DNA from: Ciona intestinalis
Lineage: Eukaryota; Chordata; Ascidiacea; Phlebobranchia; Cionidae
Assembly: GCF_000224145.3 (NCBI RefSeq)
Contig: NC_020169.2
Span: forward strand, 2,906,095 to 2,970,094
DNA: 64,000 bases
Direction: 5' to 3'
The stretch's first letter is position 1; each line of letters starts with the position of its first letter. The position numbers and the translations under genes were made by a program. This document shows positions 11,739 through 22,000 of the stretch, piece by piece. The notes under the pieces were generated by a model that was not told where the DNA came from, searched no databases, and was given only the letters and a program-made list of their open reading frames with translations.

Positions 11739-14537
11739 ATGACCACCTTTTTATTGGTAGGGACATTTATGTTGCTTTCTCAATATCATTACGGTAAGTG
11801 GCATTTTGTATTTAGTACATAATATATAGTAGGGTGGGGAAAGATGGGAGACCTTTTAATTCTGTTTTCTCGTCTCATTTGGTAGTAAACAGAAAAAAAC
11901 GTTAAAAGAATTATAAACCGTATCCTCACGACTCCCATATATCGTTGTTAATTGTTAAAAACACGATCCGGTTATTCGAATATTTTATGCTAAAGATATT
12001 TCGTCTCCCCCACCCTACTATATAAGGTTGAAGAAAAATGAATATGAACGAAACGAATGTGACGGAATGACTATATATGTGCCGTATTATTGGCTCTTTT
12101 AAAAGAAGCTATACAGTTTTGCTTCCATACTCTAGTCTATTATAGTGTGCAGACATACATAAATGCATGTTGTATATATTCAGGTTCAAGCTATTTGAGT
12201 GGGACTTTCAAAAAGACGGTCATCTTTAAACCGCCCATGTTTGTGTCTATGCCTTATCAGCATTGTATTTCTTCTATCCCGAAAAAAGTGACGGTCAATG
12301 TAACCGCGACCACAAATACGTCACAAAACGTTTCTATAGACGCCGATGCTACGGAAATATTTCTCGCCAGATGTATAGTGGGGATTCGTAGTAAAGACAA
12401 CAATATAGTTGGCAAGCAGACAGATATAACAATATCTTGGCGAGCTTTCTTTACGGAAGCACAAAATCAAACGGGTAAAGGTTATATAGCATTTAATAAT
12501 ACTATATAGGGTAAGATGGGACTATAGCACATGGTCCTATATTTTCTGAACTGTGGTGCAAAATGGCACCTATTTAGAAAAAAAACTATATTTTCTGATC
12601 GCGTTCATTTGGCGGCACTCTTTTAGAGTCATGTTATATAAAATTCTTTAAAATGTTGTTTGATTGTTACCAAACGGAATGAAAATATGGATCATACATT
12701 TCCTAATTAAGTTAGATTAATATTGCTTAAGGGTGTACTCCGTAGACGCTAATGCAATTACGTTTTTATTTAGTTGGAAAAAACATCGTATGTCAAGATG
12801 TGTACAGAAACGGATTGGCAAGTGGCATATACCAAGGTATGATGGGTAATACTAATTTACGGGAATACGGAGATACGGGAACGACGGGAATTGCAATCTA
12901 ATTTACGGGAATACGGAAATACGGAAAAGACGGGAAAAACTGCAAACTAATTTACGGGAACACGGGAACTTACGGGAATGTGTTTTAAGCTTGTTTCAAG
13001 CCTACACCAATTACGGGAATGTGTTTTATGCTTGTATTAAGCCTACACCATTTACGGGAATGTGTTTTATGCTTGTTTTAGGTATTTACCAGTTACGGGA
13101 AGGTTACGGGAATGTGTATTAAGCATATTACAGTTACGGGAATGTGTTNNNNNNNNNNNNNNNNNNNNNNNNNNNNNNNNNNNNNNNNNNNNNNNNNNNN
13201 NNNACTGTAATATGCTTAAAACACATTCCCATAACCTTCCCGTAACTGGCGTATACCTAAAACAAGCATAAAACACATTCCCGTAATTTTCCCGTAACTG
13301 GTGTAGGCTTGAAACAAGCATAAAACATATTCCCGTAATTTTCCCGTAACTGTAATATGTTTAAAACACATTCCCGTAATTTTCCCGTAACTGGTGTAGG
13401 CTTAAAACAAGCATAAAACACATTCCCGTAACTGGTGTAGGCTTGAAACAAGCTTAAAACACATTCCCGTAAGTTCCCGTGTTCCCGTAAATTAGTTTGC
13501 AGTTTTTCCCGTCTTTTCCGTATTTCCGTATTCCCGTAAATTAGATTGCGATTCCCGTCGTTCCCGTATTTCCGTATTCCCGTAAATTAGTATCACCCGG
13601 TATGATCAACGGAAGGAATCAAACTGTTTACTGTGATATGGAGAAATACGGAGGCGGCTGGACGGTAAGCAAGATTTAAACCACAGTTCATAACAATATT
13701 GAAACATCTTAAAGTATACAAATGTCCTCTAATAATATATTTGCTTTTTTACAGGTTATACAGAGACGAGTAATAAGCGACAACATCGACTTTTATCGCT
13801 CCTGGGAAGAGTATAGAGTCGGGTTTGGAAATAGGAGCCTTAGCTTTTGGATTGGTTAGTATTTTGTACGACATATATAAACATGAACGCCACTCGTTTA
13901 TTATCGTGGCAAAGCAACTTTAACGGTTATAACTTTCTATGGATTTTCTTACACGCTCTGTTTGTTAGGTTTAGACAACATGCACAGCATTACCAACACT
14001 GCTAACTACGAACTCAGTATAGAGTACATGGAATGTTACGAAAATACAACGAAAGAAGCAAGATATACGTAAGTTAAAGCAACTTTTACTTATACATTTT
14101 TTCCTACTTCGCTTGGACATTTTTCAAAATTTCAAAACATGCAGATCCTTTAAAGTTGGCTCAGCGGCCATTGATTATACCCTGGCGATATCTGACAGAA
14201 TCAACACAAATGACAGTAAGTAAAAAACAATATTTCATATAGTTGTACGTATTCACGAGGTGCTTATATAACATAATACGTTACAGAGGATGGAATGAAA
14301 GGTAGTAATGGAAGGCCATTCTCAACATACGATGTTGACAATGATTCGGGTACATCAACATGCGCAGTTAAAAGACACTCTGGATGGTGGTTCGAAAGTT
14401 GTGTCGGTTTGTCTAACCTTAACGGAAAGTTAGATCCATGCAGTGAAACCACATTGAAGTCGGTCTATTGGTATGGTCGCCGTGAGGGCTTAGTTGGCAT
14501 AACTTTTGTGGAAATGAAAATTCGAAGAAATTCTTAA
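11739..14537 (+). CDS. Secreted H-type-lectin-like + fibrinogen-like domain protein (gene 1), exon split by a foldback element
   Basis: Exons: 11739-11793, 12184-12474, 12774-12836, 13591-13664, 13755-13854, 13969-14068, 14145-14215 and 14287-14537, totalling 1005 bases (334 aa) with every phase kept. Exon 1 encodes a signal peptide (MTTFLLVGTFMLLSQYHYG). Exon 2 encodes a ~95-residue domain ending TDITISWRAFF, which resembles the H-type lectin fold pattern. The remainder is a fibrinogen-related domain: NQTVYCDMEKYGGGWTVIQR, RSWEEYRVGFGNRSLSFW, VDNDSG, GWWFESC and FVEMKIR. Fibrinogen-related proteins and H-type lectins bind carbohydrates in invertebrate immunity, so a pattern-recognition role is inferred. 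The exon at 12774-13664 is interrupted by the transposon at 12844-13598; the model assumes the element is spliced from 12837 to 13590. If it is not spliced, the gene is broken. Confidence 0.82.
11827..12020 (-). mobile_element. TA-MITE copy, full length
   Basis: Ends are TAGTAGGGTGGGGAAAGATG and TCTCCCCCACCCTACTA, flanked by TA. It lies in intron 1 of lectin/fibrinogen gene 1. Confidence 0.85.
12844..13598. mobile_element. Foldback DNA transposon (MITE-like) with 8 bp target duplication
   Basis: The terminal inverted repeats are GGGTAATACTAATTTACGGG (left) and, read on the other strand, GGGTGATACTAATTTACGGG (right). It is flanked by GGTATGAT at 12836-12843 and 13599-13606. Nearly the whole element is two inverted arms (12844-13148 and 13204-13598) around a 55 N gap. 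The arms are built of ~40-60 bp units starting TTACGGGAATGTGTTTTA. GGG termini and an 8 bp duplication fit the Merlin superfamily, and hAT is possible. There is no transposase ORF; the open frames inside are repeat read-through. The insertion site is a coding exon of lectin/fibrinogen gene 1. Confidence 0.88.
13149..13203. other. Assembly gap, 55 N, at the hairpin centre
   Basis: The N run sits exactly between the two inverted arms of the foldback element, where a long palindrome would defeat sequencing or assembly. The true loop length is unknown. Confidence 0.95.
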
Positions 14538-14565
14538 ACGATAATGCAACCTTTGCATAAATTAG

Positions 14566-14668
14566 ATCGTGGTAAAATGAGACATGTTTTTATTCTATTT
14601 TCTTATACATTTGGTAGTAAACAAACTTTATATTGAATATACTTAAGGTATACCATCTTACCCCACAA
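14566..14668 (-). mobile_element. Short worn TA-MITE
   Basis: It reads GTGGTAAAATGAGACATG ... ACCATCTTACCCCACA, about 100 bases, just 3' of lectin/fibrinogen gene 1. Confidence 0.6.
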
Positions 14669-14675
14669 TTACATA

Positions 14676-14870
14676 TAGTATAGGGTGGGGGGAAATGGAA
14701 CACCTTATCATTCTACTTTCTCGTCCCATTTGGTAGTAAACAAAGAATATTTAAAGAATAATAAAACCGTATTCTCACGACTCTCATAGACCGTTGTTAG
14801 TTGTTTAAAACACGATCAGGATATTTGGATAATATGTGCTAAAGGTTTCCCATCTTCCCCAATCCTATTA
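14676..14870 (-). mobile_element. TA-MITE copy, full length
   Basis: Ends are TAGTATAGGGTGGGGGGAAA and CATCTTCCCCAATCCTATTA, between the two lectin/fibrinogen genes. Confidence 0.85.
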
Positions 14871-15579
14871 TATCTTCATTCTTCATTCTAAAACTAGTGG
14901 CGAAGGGCGAAAATGTAAATAAAACTTTGTAACGATGTTTTAATAATTAAATTGCCGCAGCCATAGACTGCAAATACAGTTGCAGTTAACAAACTACGGA
15001 CACACGTCCTGCAACTTTCCAGTTTAGCAGCGTAAAACGTCAGATGTAGCAGGAAAAAGGTCAATTGCAAAGCGGTTCAAATTTCCTGTGTAATTAAACC
15101 TATATATCGTGACCAAATAGAGGTGTTTGCCTGTATAATGCCTGCAAACAGTAGGTTATGTCTGCGAGTAGGTGTTGTTTCTGTCATTAGCTCAGTGGTG
15201 GTTGTAGATGATACATTGGTTTTCTATACGAGAGAATACATTGAGAACATGGGCGTTTTTGCAACATTGGTCGTGATAGTTGTTTTGCTTTCTGAATGCG
15301 GTAAGTGAACAAATGGAACTTGTTTATCTTCGCGAAAACGACACTAGTTTCTTTGTGGCTGACAATTTAGACCAGCCCACTGGTTTGGAGGGAAAGTATC
15401 TTGCCCAAGAACACCTATGCCCAAAATGTTAGCAGCGATGAGACTTAAACCTGTAACCTCTGTGTTGAGTATACTGTATATGTTATTGTTATTAAATATT
15501 GATTAAAAGTAGGGCAAAATCGCATCTAGATATAAAACTGTCCAAAGCCCACTATGTTTAAAGTATAACTTCTTATTAA

Positions 15580-15775
15580 AGTAGGGTGCCGGTGCCGGAA
15601 GATGGGACACCTACTCATTTTATTTTCGCGTCCAATTTGGTAGTAAACAAAAACAAAACTTAAAGAATTATAAAACCGCATCCTTGGGACTGCTATAGAC
15701 CGTTGTAAATTGTTTAAAACACGTTCATGGTTTTGGGATAACCTGCTAACAGTGTCCCATTCCCCCCACTCCACT
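15580..15775 (-). mobile_element. TA-MITE copy, full length
   Basis: Left end AGTAGGGTGCCGGTGCCGGA carries a small internal duplication (GCCGGT). The right end is GTGTCCCATTCCCCCCACTC. It lies in intron 1 of lectin/fibrinogen gene 2. Confidence 0.82.
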
Positions 15776-16164
15776 ATACATAATAGCCCGTCTGTTTAGG
15801 TTCTGGAATAAATGGAATTTTCAAAAGGACGCTCACCTTCAAATCACCCATGTTTGTGTCTGTGCCCTATCTACACTGCTTTTCTTCTATTCCGAAACAA
15901 ATTGTCGTCTTTGGCGCAACCGTTTCCATACCTTCCTTTGAAGGAAACGTTACTATTATAGACGCCAAAGCTACGGGAATATTTCTCGCCAGATGTATAG
16001 TGCGAATTCGTGTTAAGGACAACAATATAGTTGGCAAGCAAGCGGATATAACAATATCTTGGCTGGCTTTCTTTACCGGAACAGAACATAAAGGAAACAC
16101 ACAAGCAGGTATAAGTATATAATCTGGTACTGAATGACAAGAAATTGCCTTAATGGGTTTCTCT

Positions 16165-16450
16165 TTGTGGCTATCAGCATCGTGGGAGTATGTGTCCTTG
16201 GGCAGGACATTTAACGGCAATTGCTCCAACCTATTGTGGTAATCGCCTGTCTAAGTTATTAGGCACCCATGAAAAATGAAAAATCCTTCTCAAATATACC
16301 ACCCACAAAGTAACATATACGTGGTAACTCGTGAGCCGACACGAGGTGTTTAACCATCGTATACTTAAGAAACGAGCTGTTTAACCATCGTATACTTAAG
16401 TACACGATGGTTTAACGACTGTCGTTTTCCGGCCACGCGAGGTTAAAGTA
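16165..16450 (+). repeat. tRNA-like SINE, 5'-truncated
   Basis: It reads TATGTGTCCTTGGGCAGGAC, then GGCAATTGCTCCAACC, then ACGTGGTAACTCGTGAGCC, ending TTTTCCGGCCACGCGAGG. A block containing CATCGTATACTTAAG is repeated inside it. It lies in intron 2 of lectin/fibrinogen gene 2. Confidence 0.7.
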
Positions 16451-17261
16451 AGTTACATTTATATACATTCATTAGTTTACACTGAATTAGGGTTATGAAG
16501 GTACAATTATCTGCTTTGTTACAAACGTATTGGCATATTTAGTTGGAAAAAACATATTGTGCCATGATTTGCACAAATCCGGATTGGCAAGCGGTGTATA
16601 CCAAGGAAAGATCAACGGAACAAATCAAACACTTTATTGTGATATGGAGAAACATGGCGGCGGCTGGACGGTAAGCAAGGTTTTAAAAAAACTCGCTAAA
16701 TTTTCATACACAGCGTTCTTTTCTGTATAGGTTATTCAGAGACGAATAAAAAGTAACAACATCGATTTTTTTCGCTCTTGGGAAGAGTATAGAGTTGGGT
16801 TTGGAAATAGGAGCCTTAGCTTTTGGATTGGTTAGTATTCACGAATATGACTTGCTTATCCTGGCGCAACGAGAAAGTTTTAACGATTATAACGTAGTAT
16901 ACTTCAGTATACTATATGATTATTCGCAAAAGTCGCATTTCATACGTGGGAAAAAACAAGCTTTTAGTAATTACTTTTTAATACACTCTCGGTTTATAAG
17001 GTTTAGACAACATGCACAGCATTACCAACACCACCGACTACGAACTCAATATAGAGTACATGGAATGTTACGAAAATACAACGAAAGAAGTAATGTATTC
17101 GTAAGTTCTTTTTACCCAATATTTCAAACGCCTTTCGGTATTAAAATTAATAATCAATGTTTCTAAATATATATACAGATCTTTCAAAGTCGGCCCCCTT
17201 CTACACAATACACTTTGGCGATATCTGACAGATTTTTACAGGATAAAGGTGAATTTATATA

Positions 17262-17444
17262 TAGTAGGGAGGGAAAGACGGGGCAATTTAGCTTGATATA
17301 TCCTGATCGTGCTGTTTTAAACAATTCACGACGGTATATGGGAGTTGTGAGGATGCGGTTTCATATTTATTTAAATGTTCTTTGTTTACTACCTAGTAGG
17401 ACGAGGAAATAGAATGAAAAGTTGTCCCATATTCCTCACCCTAC
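17262..17444 (+). mobile_element. TA-MITE copy
   Basis: Ends TAGTAGGGAGGGAAAGACGG and GTTGTCCCATATTCCTCACC. It lies in intron 6 of lectin/fibrinogen gene 2. Confidence 0.8.
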
Positions 17445-17595
17445 GAAATGATTATTTTTAATCACTTTTCATATTCCTGATTTTATACTACAGAGAGAAA
17501 ACCCACTTAACATGCTGATGTACAATGCTGACAGTATATGCTGAATAGTGAATGACTTTTATCTATCAGTTTTCTGATTACGTCACCTTGTTATA

Positions 17596-17790
17596 TAGTA
17601 GGGTGGGGGGAAATGGGACACCTCTTAACTCTATTTTATCGTGTCATTTAGTAGTAAACCAAGAACATTCAAAGAGTTATAAAACTATACCCTCACGACT
17701 CCCACAGAGCGTTGTTAATTGTTTGAAATACGTTCAGGGTATTTAAATATTATATGTTAAAGGTGTCCCATCTTCCCCCACCCCACTATA
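17596..17790 (-). mobile_element. TA-MITE copy, full length
   Basis: Ends TAGTAGGGTGGGGGGAAATG and CATCTTCCCCCACCCCACTA. It is the second copy in intron 6 of lectin/fibrinogen gene 2, in the opposite orientation to the one at 17262. Confidence 0.85.
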
Positions 17791-18242
17791 TATAACGGTA
17801 AAAAATGTAACTCAACACATTGATTATTGACTATAGCTTTCTGTATTGCAAGCGCTCAAACACGGATGGGGAAACGGCTTAAATGCATTGACTGTAAAAC
17901 TCCGCATACCAAATGCACTAACAGTCGCTCTGAGCATGTATATACAGTCACTAAATATTAATTAGAAATCAACTATTTATACTATCAGATGATGCAATGA
18001 AAACTGCAAACGGAAGGCCCTTTTCTTCAGCTGAAATCGACAACGATTCCCGGCAGACTGTAAAATGCAATAAGAAGAGACACTCTGGGTGGTGGTTCGA
18101 CGCATGTACAGATTTGGCCAATCTTAACGGGCAAATGGATTTGTGCAACGAAACTTCGCTTAAGTCAATCTCATGGTTTGGCACCCAGGGAAAGATGATC
18201 GGTATAACTTTTGTGGAAATGAAAATTCGGAATAATGCTTAA

Positions 18243-19085
18243 ACGAAACTGTATAAAAAAATAACCGCACAAAAATCGTCATCAGTCCTTTGACAACAAT
18301 TATGGGTTAAAGCGTATTTTAACAACGTTATTTTTCTTTTTTTATTGTCGTCTATTTTTCTAAAAAGATGTTTCAATTTATCTTACCGCAGTAGACGGTT
18401 TTCAGTGAAGATCAGGATTAATAATTTAAAAAGCAACTGTATATAGTAAAGCGTTCTTCTGGTTTAAAGTATATAATATGTACATAATACACAATGCTGT
18501 TTTTTTTGCAGACGAATGACTTGAATGTGCTATCATATTTAAGCTTCACCAGAAACATTCTAAAGGTGGTTGTACACAGAATCCGGAATTCGTCCGGTTT
18601 GTCTGTTTTGTCCGGATTTCGCTGCCGCATGCGGAACTCGGTAATGGGTTTGCATACGACTTCGCAGGGGGGATACTGTGTACAGCCACCTTAAGGTAGT
18701 GTCGGATTAGTTTTTTACTGCAATGTCAGTGCACCACTTGTATAGTAAGATTACACGTATGTGATAGGGCTGTGAAACTAAAGCTTGGCTAAATGCCCGT
18801 GCGGTCGTTGACTGGCATCAATTACGAGATATGTCACACCTCGCCGTGGGTCGTTTCACCGGGTGTTTTAGACAAATACTGGCTGGAATTTGAAGCTAAA
18901 ACATATCTCAAGCGCAGTTGCACATCGGTGCATTCTGTAGAGCTATCCCGATAAGCAGTTATAACAAGTACAGGCTTACGGCTTGGTCTTAAATTATAAC
19001 CAATCAGCAATTTTAAAAGTACAAGTTCGTATTTTTAAACGGTGATAAATTTCAGGGGAATAAAAAATCTTGCAGCTTAGGTGCT
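18243..19085. other. Spacer between lectin/fibrinogen gene 2 and P450 B
   Basis: It holds the TAA-flanked MITE at 18564-18691 and otherwise unremarkable sequence upstream of the P450 B start codon. No exon was recognised. Confidence 0.5.
18564..18691. mobile_element. 128 bp MITE with 3 bp TAA target duplication (PIF/Harbinger-like)
   Basis: The left end AGGTGGTTGTACACAGAATC pairs with the right end, whose reverse complement is AGGTGGCTGTACACAGTATC. TAA flanks both sides (18561-18563, 18692-18694). The interior has a CCGGAATTCGTCCGG-type GC-rich core, unlike the TA-MITE family. A 3 bp TWA duplication suggests PIF/Harbinger. Confidence 0.75.
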
Positions 19086-22000
19086 ATGCTTACAGTCAGT
19101 TACGTCTACGTATTGGCTTTGTTTTTACTGTGTTGTTTATTTCGATGGCGGCAACGTCCAAAAAAATTCCCACCCGGCCCGCTTGGAATCCCAATCTTAG
19201 GCATTACGCCGTTCGTTGGGTCTCGTATGGAGAAATACCTCGCCAGCTATTATGCCAAATACGGGGGCGTGATGTCGTTTCGACTTGCAACAAAAGACTG
19301 GATTATACTAAACGACATTGAAGCAATAACACAGGTTTGTTTTCAGTTAAAAAGTTACAGAGCCCCACATTTTACCAGCAATGCTCTATAATGTTACCAT
19401 TATCGGGCGTGCGTATCCTTTTGCAAGACACCAGCAATTGCGCTTACACAGTGTACCCTTAAGGATTGTCTAAAGGAAACTTTAGAGTCTAAATTGTCAG
19501 CCATACATAATCAGAACACCCGTGTTTTATTGGCCATCGCCAAGCGATGAAAAAAAATTATAGTAGGGTGGGGGAAGATGAGACACCTATTAATTTATTT
19601 CTCGTCCCATTTGGTAGTAAACAATGAACATTCGAAGAAATATAAAACCGGATCTCCACGACTTCCATAGGCTATTGTAAATTGATTAAAACATGATCAG
19701 GATGTTTGGATATTATGTGCTAAAGGTGTCCATCTCCCCCCACCCTATACTATAAGTTAATTTTAAAGTGATTCCGATGGGTTCTAAACGTTTACAGGCT
19801 TATTCTAAGCAAGGAGAGAGTTTCTCTGGTCGTCCACAGTCATATCTGTTTGATAAGTTGACTGAAGGCTGTGGTATTGCGTTTGCAAATGGACCAAGAT
19901 GGCAAGAACAGCGACGATTCGTGCTAACAGCACTGAAAACGTACGTAGCCCATCCGAAGGTTCATATATTTCATTGGTTCCTAAACTTGTTTGTATGCTT
20001 TTTCCTTTTAACAAAGATGCTTATCAGATTTACACCCAATATATGTAATATGCCGCTCATTTATTACAAGCAAAAACAGATAATTACAGGAGTTATATTT
20101 AATGCGACGGATGTGCTAGATTTGTGGCACGAGTTGTTTGATGTCTGGTGAAATAGTGTAATTAGCACAATTTTCTGTCCCGTCAACTGATGTGGATTTT
20201 AATTTGTGGCTTATTTACCCCCTAAATAGGAATTTACCCCAAGGGTTAAATTAAACCCAGTTTAAGAAACGCTGATCTATTTTAATGTTTCAAAATAAGT
20301 TTTTTTTGTAGTTTGGGAATGGGAAAGAAAGGAATGGAAGAAATAATAAAAACAGAGAATCAACACTTCATATCCGTGATTCAAAATTCGGGCGGGAAAG
20401 TTCATATTTTAGTACGAAAATAAATTTTATCATTACGTTTTAAATAGATAATGGAGTAATAATTTATTCATGTGATCTTAAACACCAGTGTTTGGTCTGT
20501 TAAGTGAAAGACACGCCGTGATACAAAATGATTGGCGCACATATGTAGCCCAGCAGTGGATATATATGGTACTATGGGGGAAGATGGGACTCCTTTAGTA
20601 CATAATATCCAACTATTTTAATCGTGTTTTTCCTTGGACAACGTTTTTTGTACGTCGTGATGATACGGTTTTATAATTCTTTGAATTTTCTTTGTTCACT
20701 TCCAAATGGGACGAGAAAATAGAACAAAAGGTGTCCCATCTTCCCCCACCCTACTATATACGTTTGGATATGGTTGATATGGTCTTGACGCTGCTATCTT
20801 GGCCCTGGACAAGGCGCACTGTAGATTTTTTTCACCCATTTAACACATACCCTTGGCGGCAACAACATATATATATAGTATAGGGTGGGAGACGAACGGA
20901 CACTTTTAACACCACATATAATATCCAAATATCATGAGTCGTGTCAATATGATATTATTCTTTGTATGTATTTTGTTTGCTACCAAATGAGATGACAAAT
21001 TAGAATGGAAATGTGTCCCATCTTCCCCTACCCTACTATATATTAGAAACACAAAGTTCGTTTTAACTTTTACCACTTCACGCAGAAAGAAATAAGAAGA
21101 CTCGAGGCAAATATTATCAGTAAAGTGTTAATTGGCAAAAGGTTTGATTATACAGATGAACGATTAAATTCCATTATTGACTGCAGGTTTGTCATGAAAA
21201 TAGAAAATCACATTCAATATAATATTGTTTTTTAATCTCTGTTTTATTCAGGCCAACTAGCAGCGTTGTACTTTCACTGCCTTTTCTTCGATTTATTCCA
21301 CCGTTTCGAGAATCATACAAGAAACTGGTCTCCAATACTCAGCACGTAATAAGCAAGTGATGTTTATATGTATTTTAACGTCTACTGTTAAATATATAGT
21401 AGGTTAGAGTAAAATTGTCTATATTTTTAATCTCTAAACAGACAATATTGACAGAATAATATAATCTCATTTTTACGACTCTTAAAAGGATTTGTGTAAA
21501 TAGTTAAAAACACAAGTAGGAAATATGCAATAATATGTGTTAAGGGTATTCAATTTACCCCACCCGAATATGCCAAAACTAATACTTACGAAATTGTACA
21601 GACATCATTCGAAAACTAACTAATGAGCATGAAACACCTGATGAAGCAAACCCGAAAGATTTAACCGAAATATTTCTATCAGAAATAGAAGCGAAGAAAA
21701 GGAGAATTCTTCTCGGTATGCATTAAAACGCGCACACATAACGTTTTGCGCCAAAACGACGCATTTACCTTAGCCCGTGGTGTGTTTGACTGTGAACACA
21801 CACGCAATACAAGGATTAAAGCGAGACAAAATCTCGTTTAAAAGCGTCTTGCAGCGGAGTTAAATATTTTTAATGTATGAGTACAGTATCGACATACGCC
21901 TATATACTTTGGTGTTGACTTGAAAACAACAGCGTCATACAATTCACATCAAGCATCAATGTACGTGAAGTGTCTAGTTTACGACGAAAGTGCTTTAACA

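Larger units (their letters stand above)
14538..15248. other. Spacer between the tandem lectin/fibrinogen genes
   Basis: About 700 bases holding two MITE copies and, presumably, the gene 1 3' end and gene 2 promoter. Neither a poly(A) signal nor a core promoter stands out clearly. Confidence 0.5.
15249..18242 (+). pseudogene. Secreted H-type-lectin-like + fibrinogen-like domain protein (gene 2), one-base frameshift in exon 6
   Basis: Exons: 15249-15300, 15800-16108, 16543-16670, 16731-16830, 17001-17100, 17179-17248 and 17989-18242. The order matches gene 1: signal peptide (GVFATLVVIVVLLSEC), an H-lectin-like domain ending ADITISWLAFF, and a fibrinogen domain with DMEKHGGGWTV, SWEEYRVGFGNRSLSFW, GWWFDACTDLANLNG and GITFVEMKIR. 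Exon 6 has 70 bases against 71 in gene 1. The loss, next to CACTTTGGCG, puts the C-terminal third out of frame. Everything else is open and well spliced, so this is either a very young pseudogene, a polymorphic null or an assembly error. If the base is restored by resequencing, it is a normal gene of about 337 aa. Gene 2 lacks the foldback insertion. Roles are inferred as for gene 1. Confidence 0.7.

Noticed and set aside
13062-13451. Overlapping ORFs within the foldback element
   Set aside because: They are read-through of the ~40-60 bp repeat units and the N gap; the peptides simply repeat the same short block.
12844-13598. Possible CRISPR-like or minisatellite array
   Set aside because: Repeats are inverted around a centre, vary in length, and the whole is bounded by TIRs and an 8 bp target duplication in a eukaryotic gene.
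15867-16229. 120-codon minus-strand ORF
   Set aside because: Antisense shadow of lectin/fibrinogen gene 2 exon 2, which has a matching paralogue and clean splice sites.
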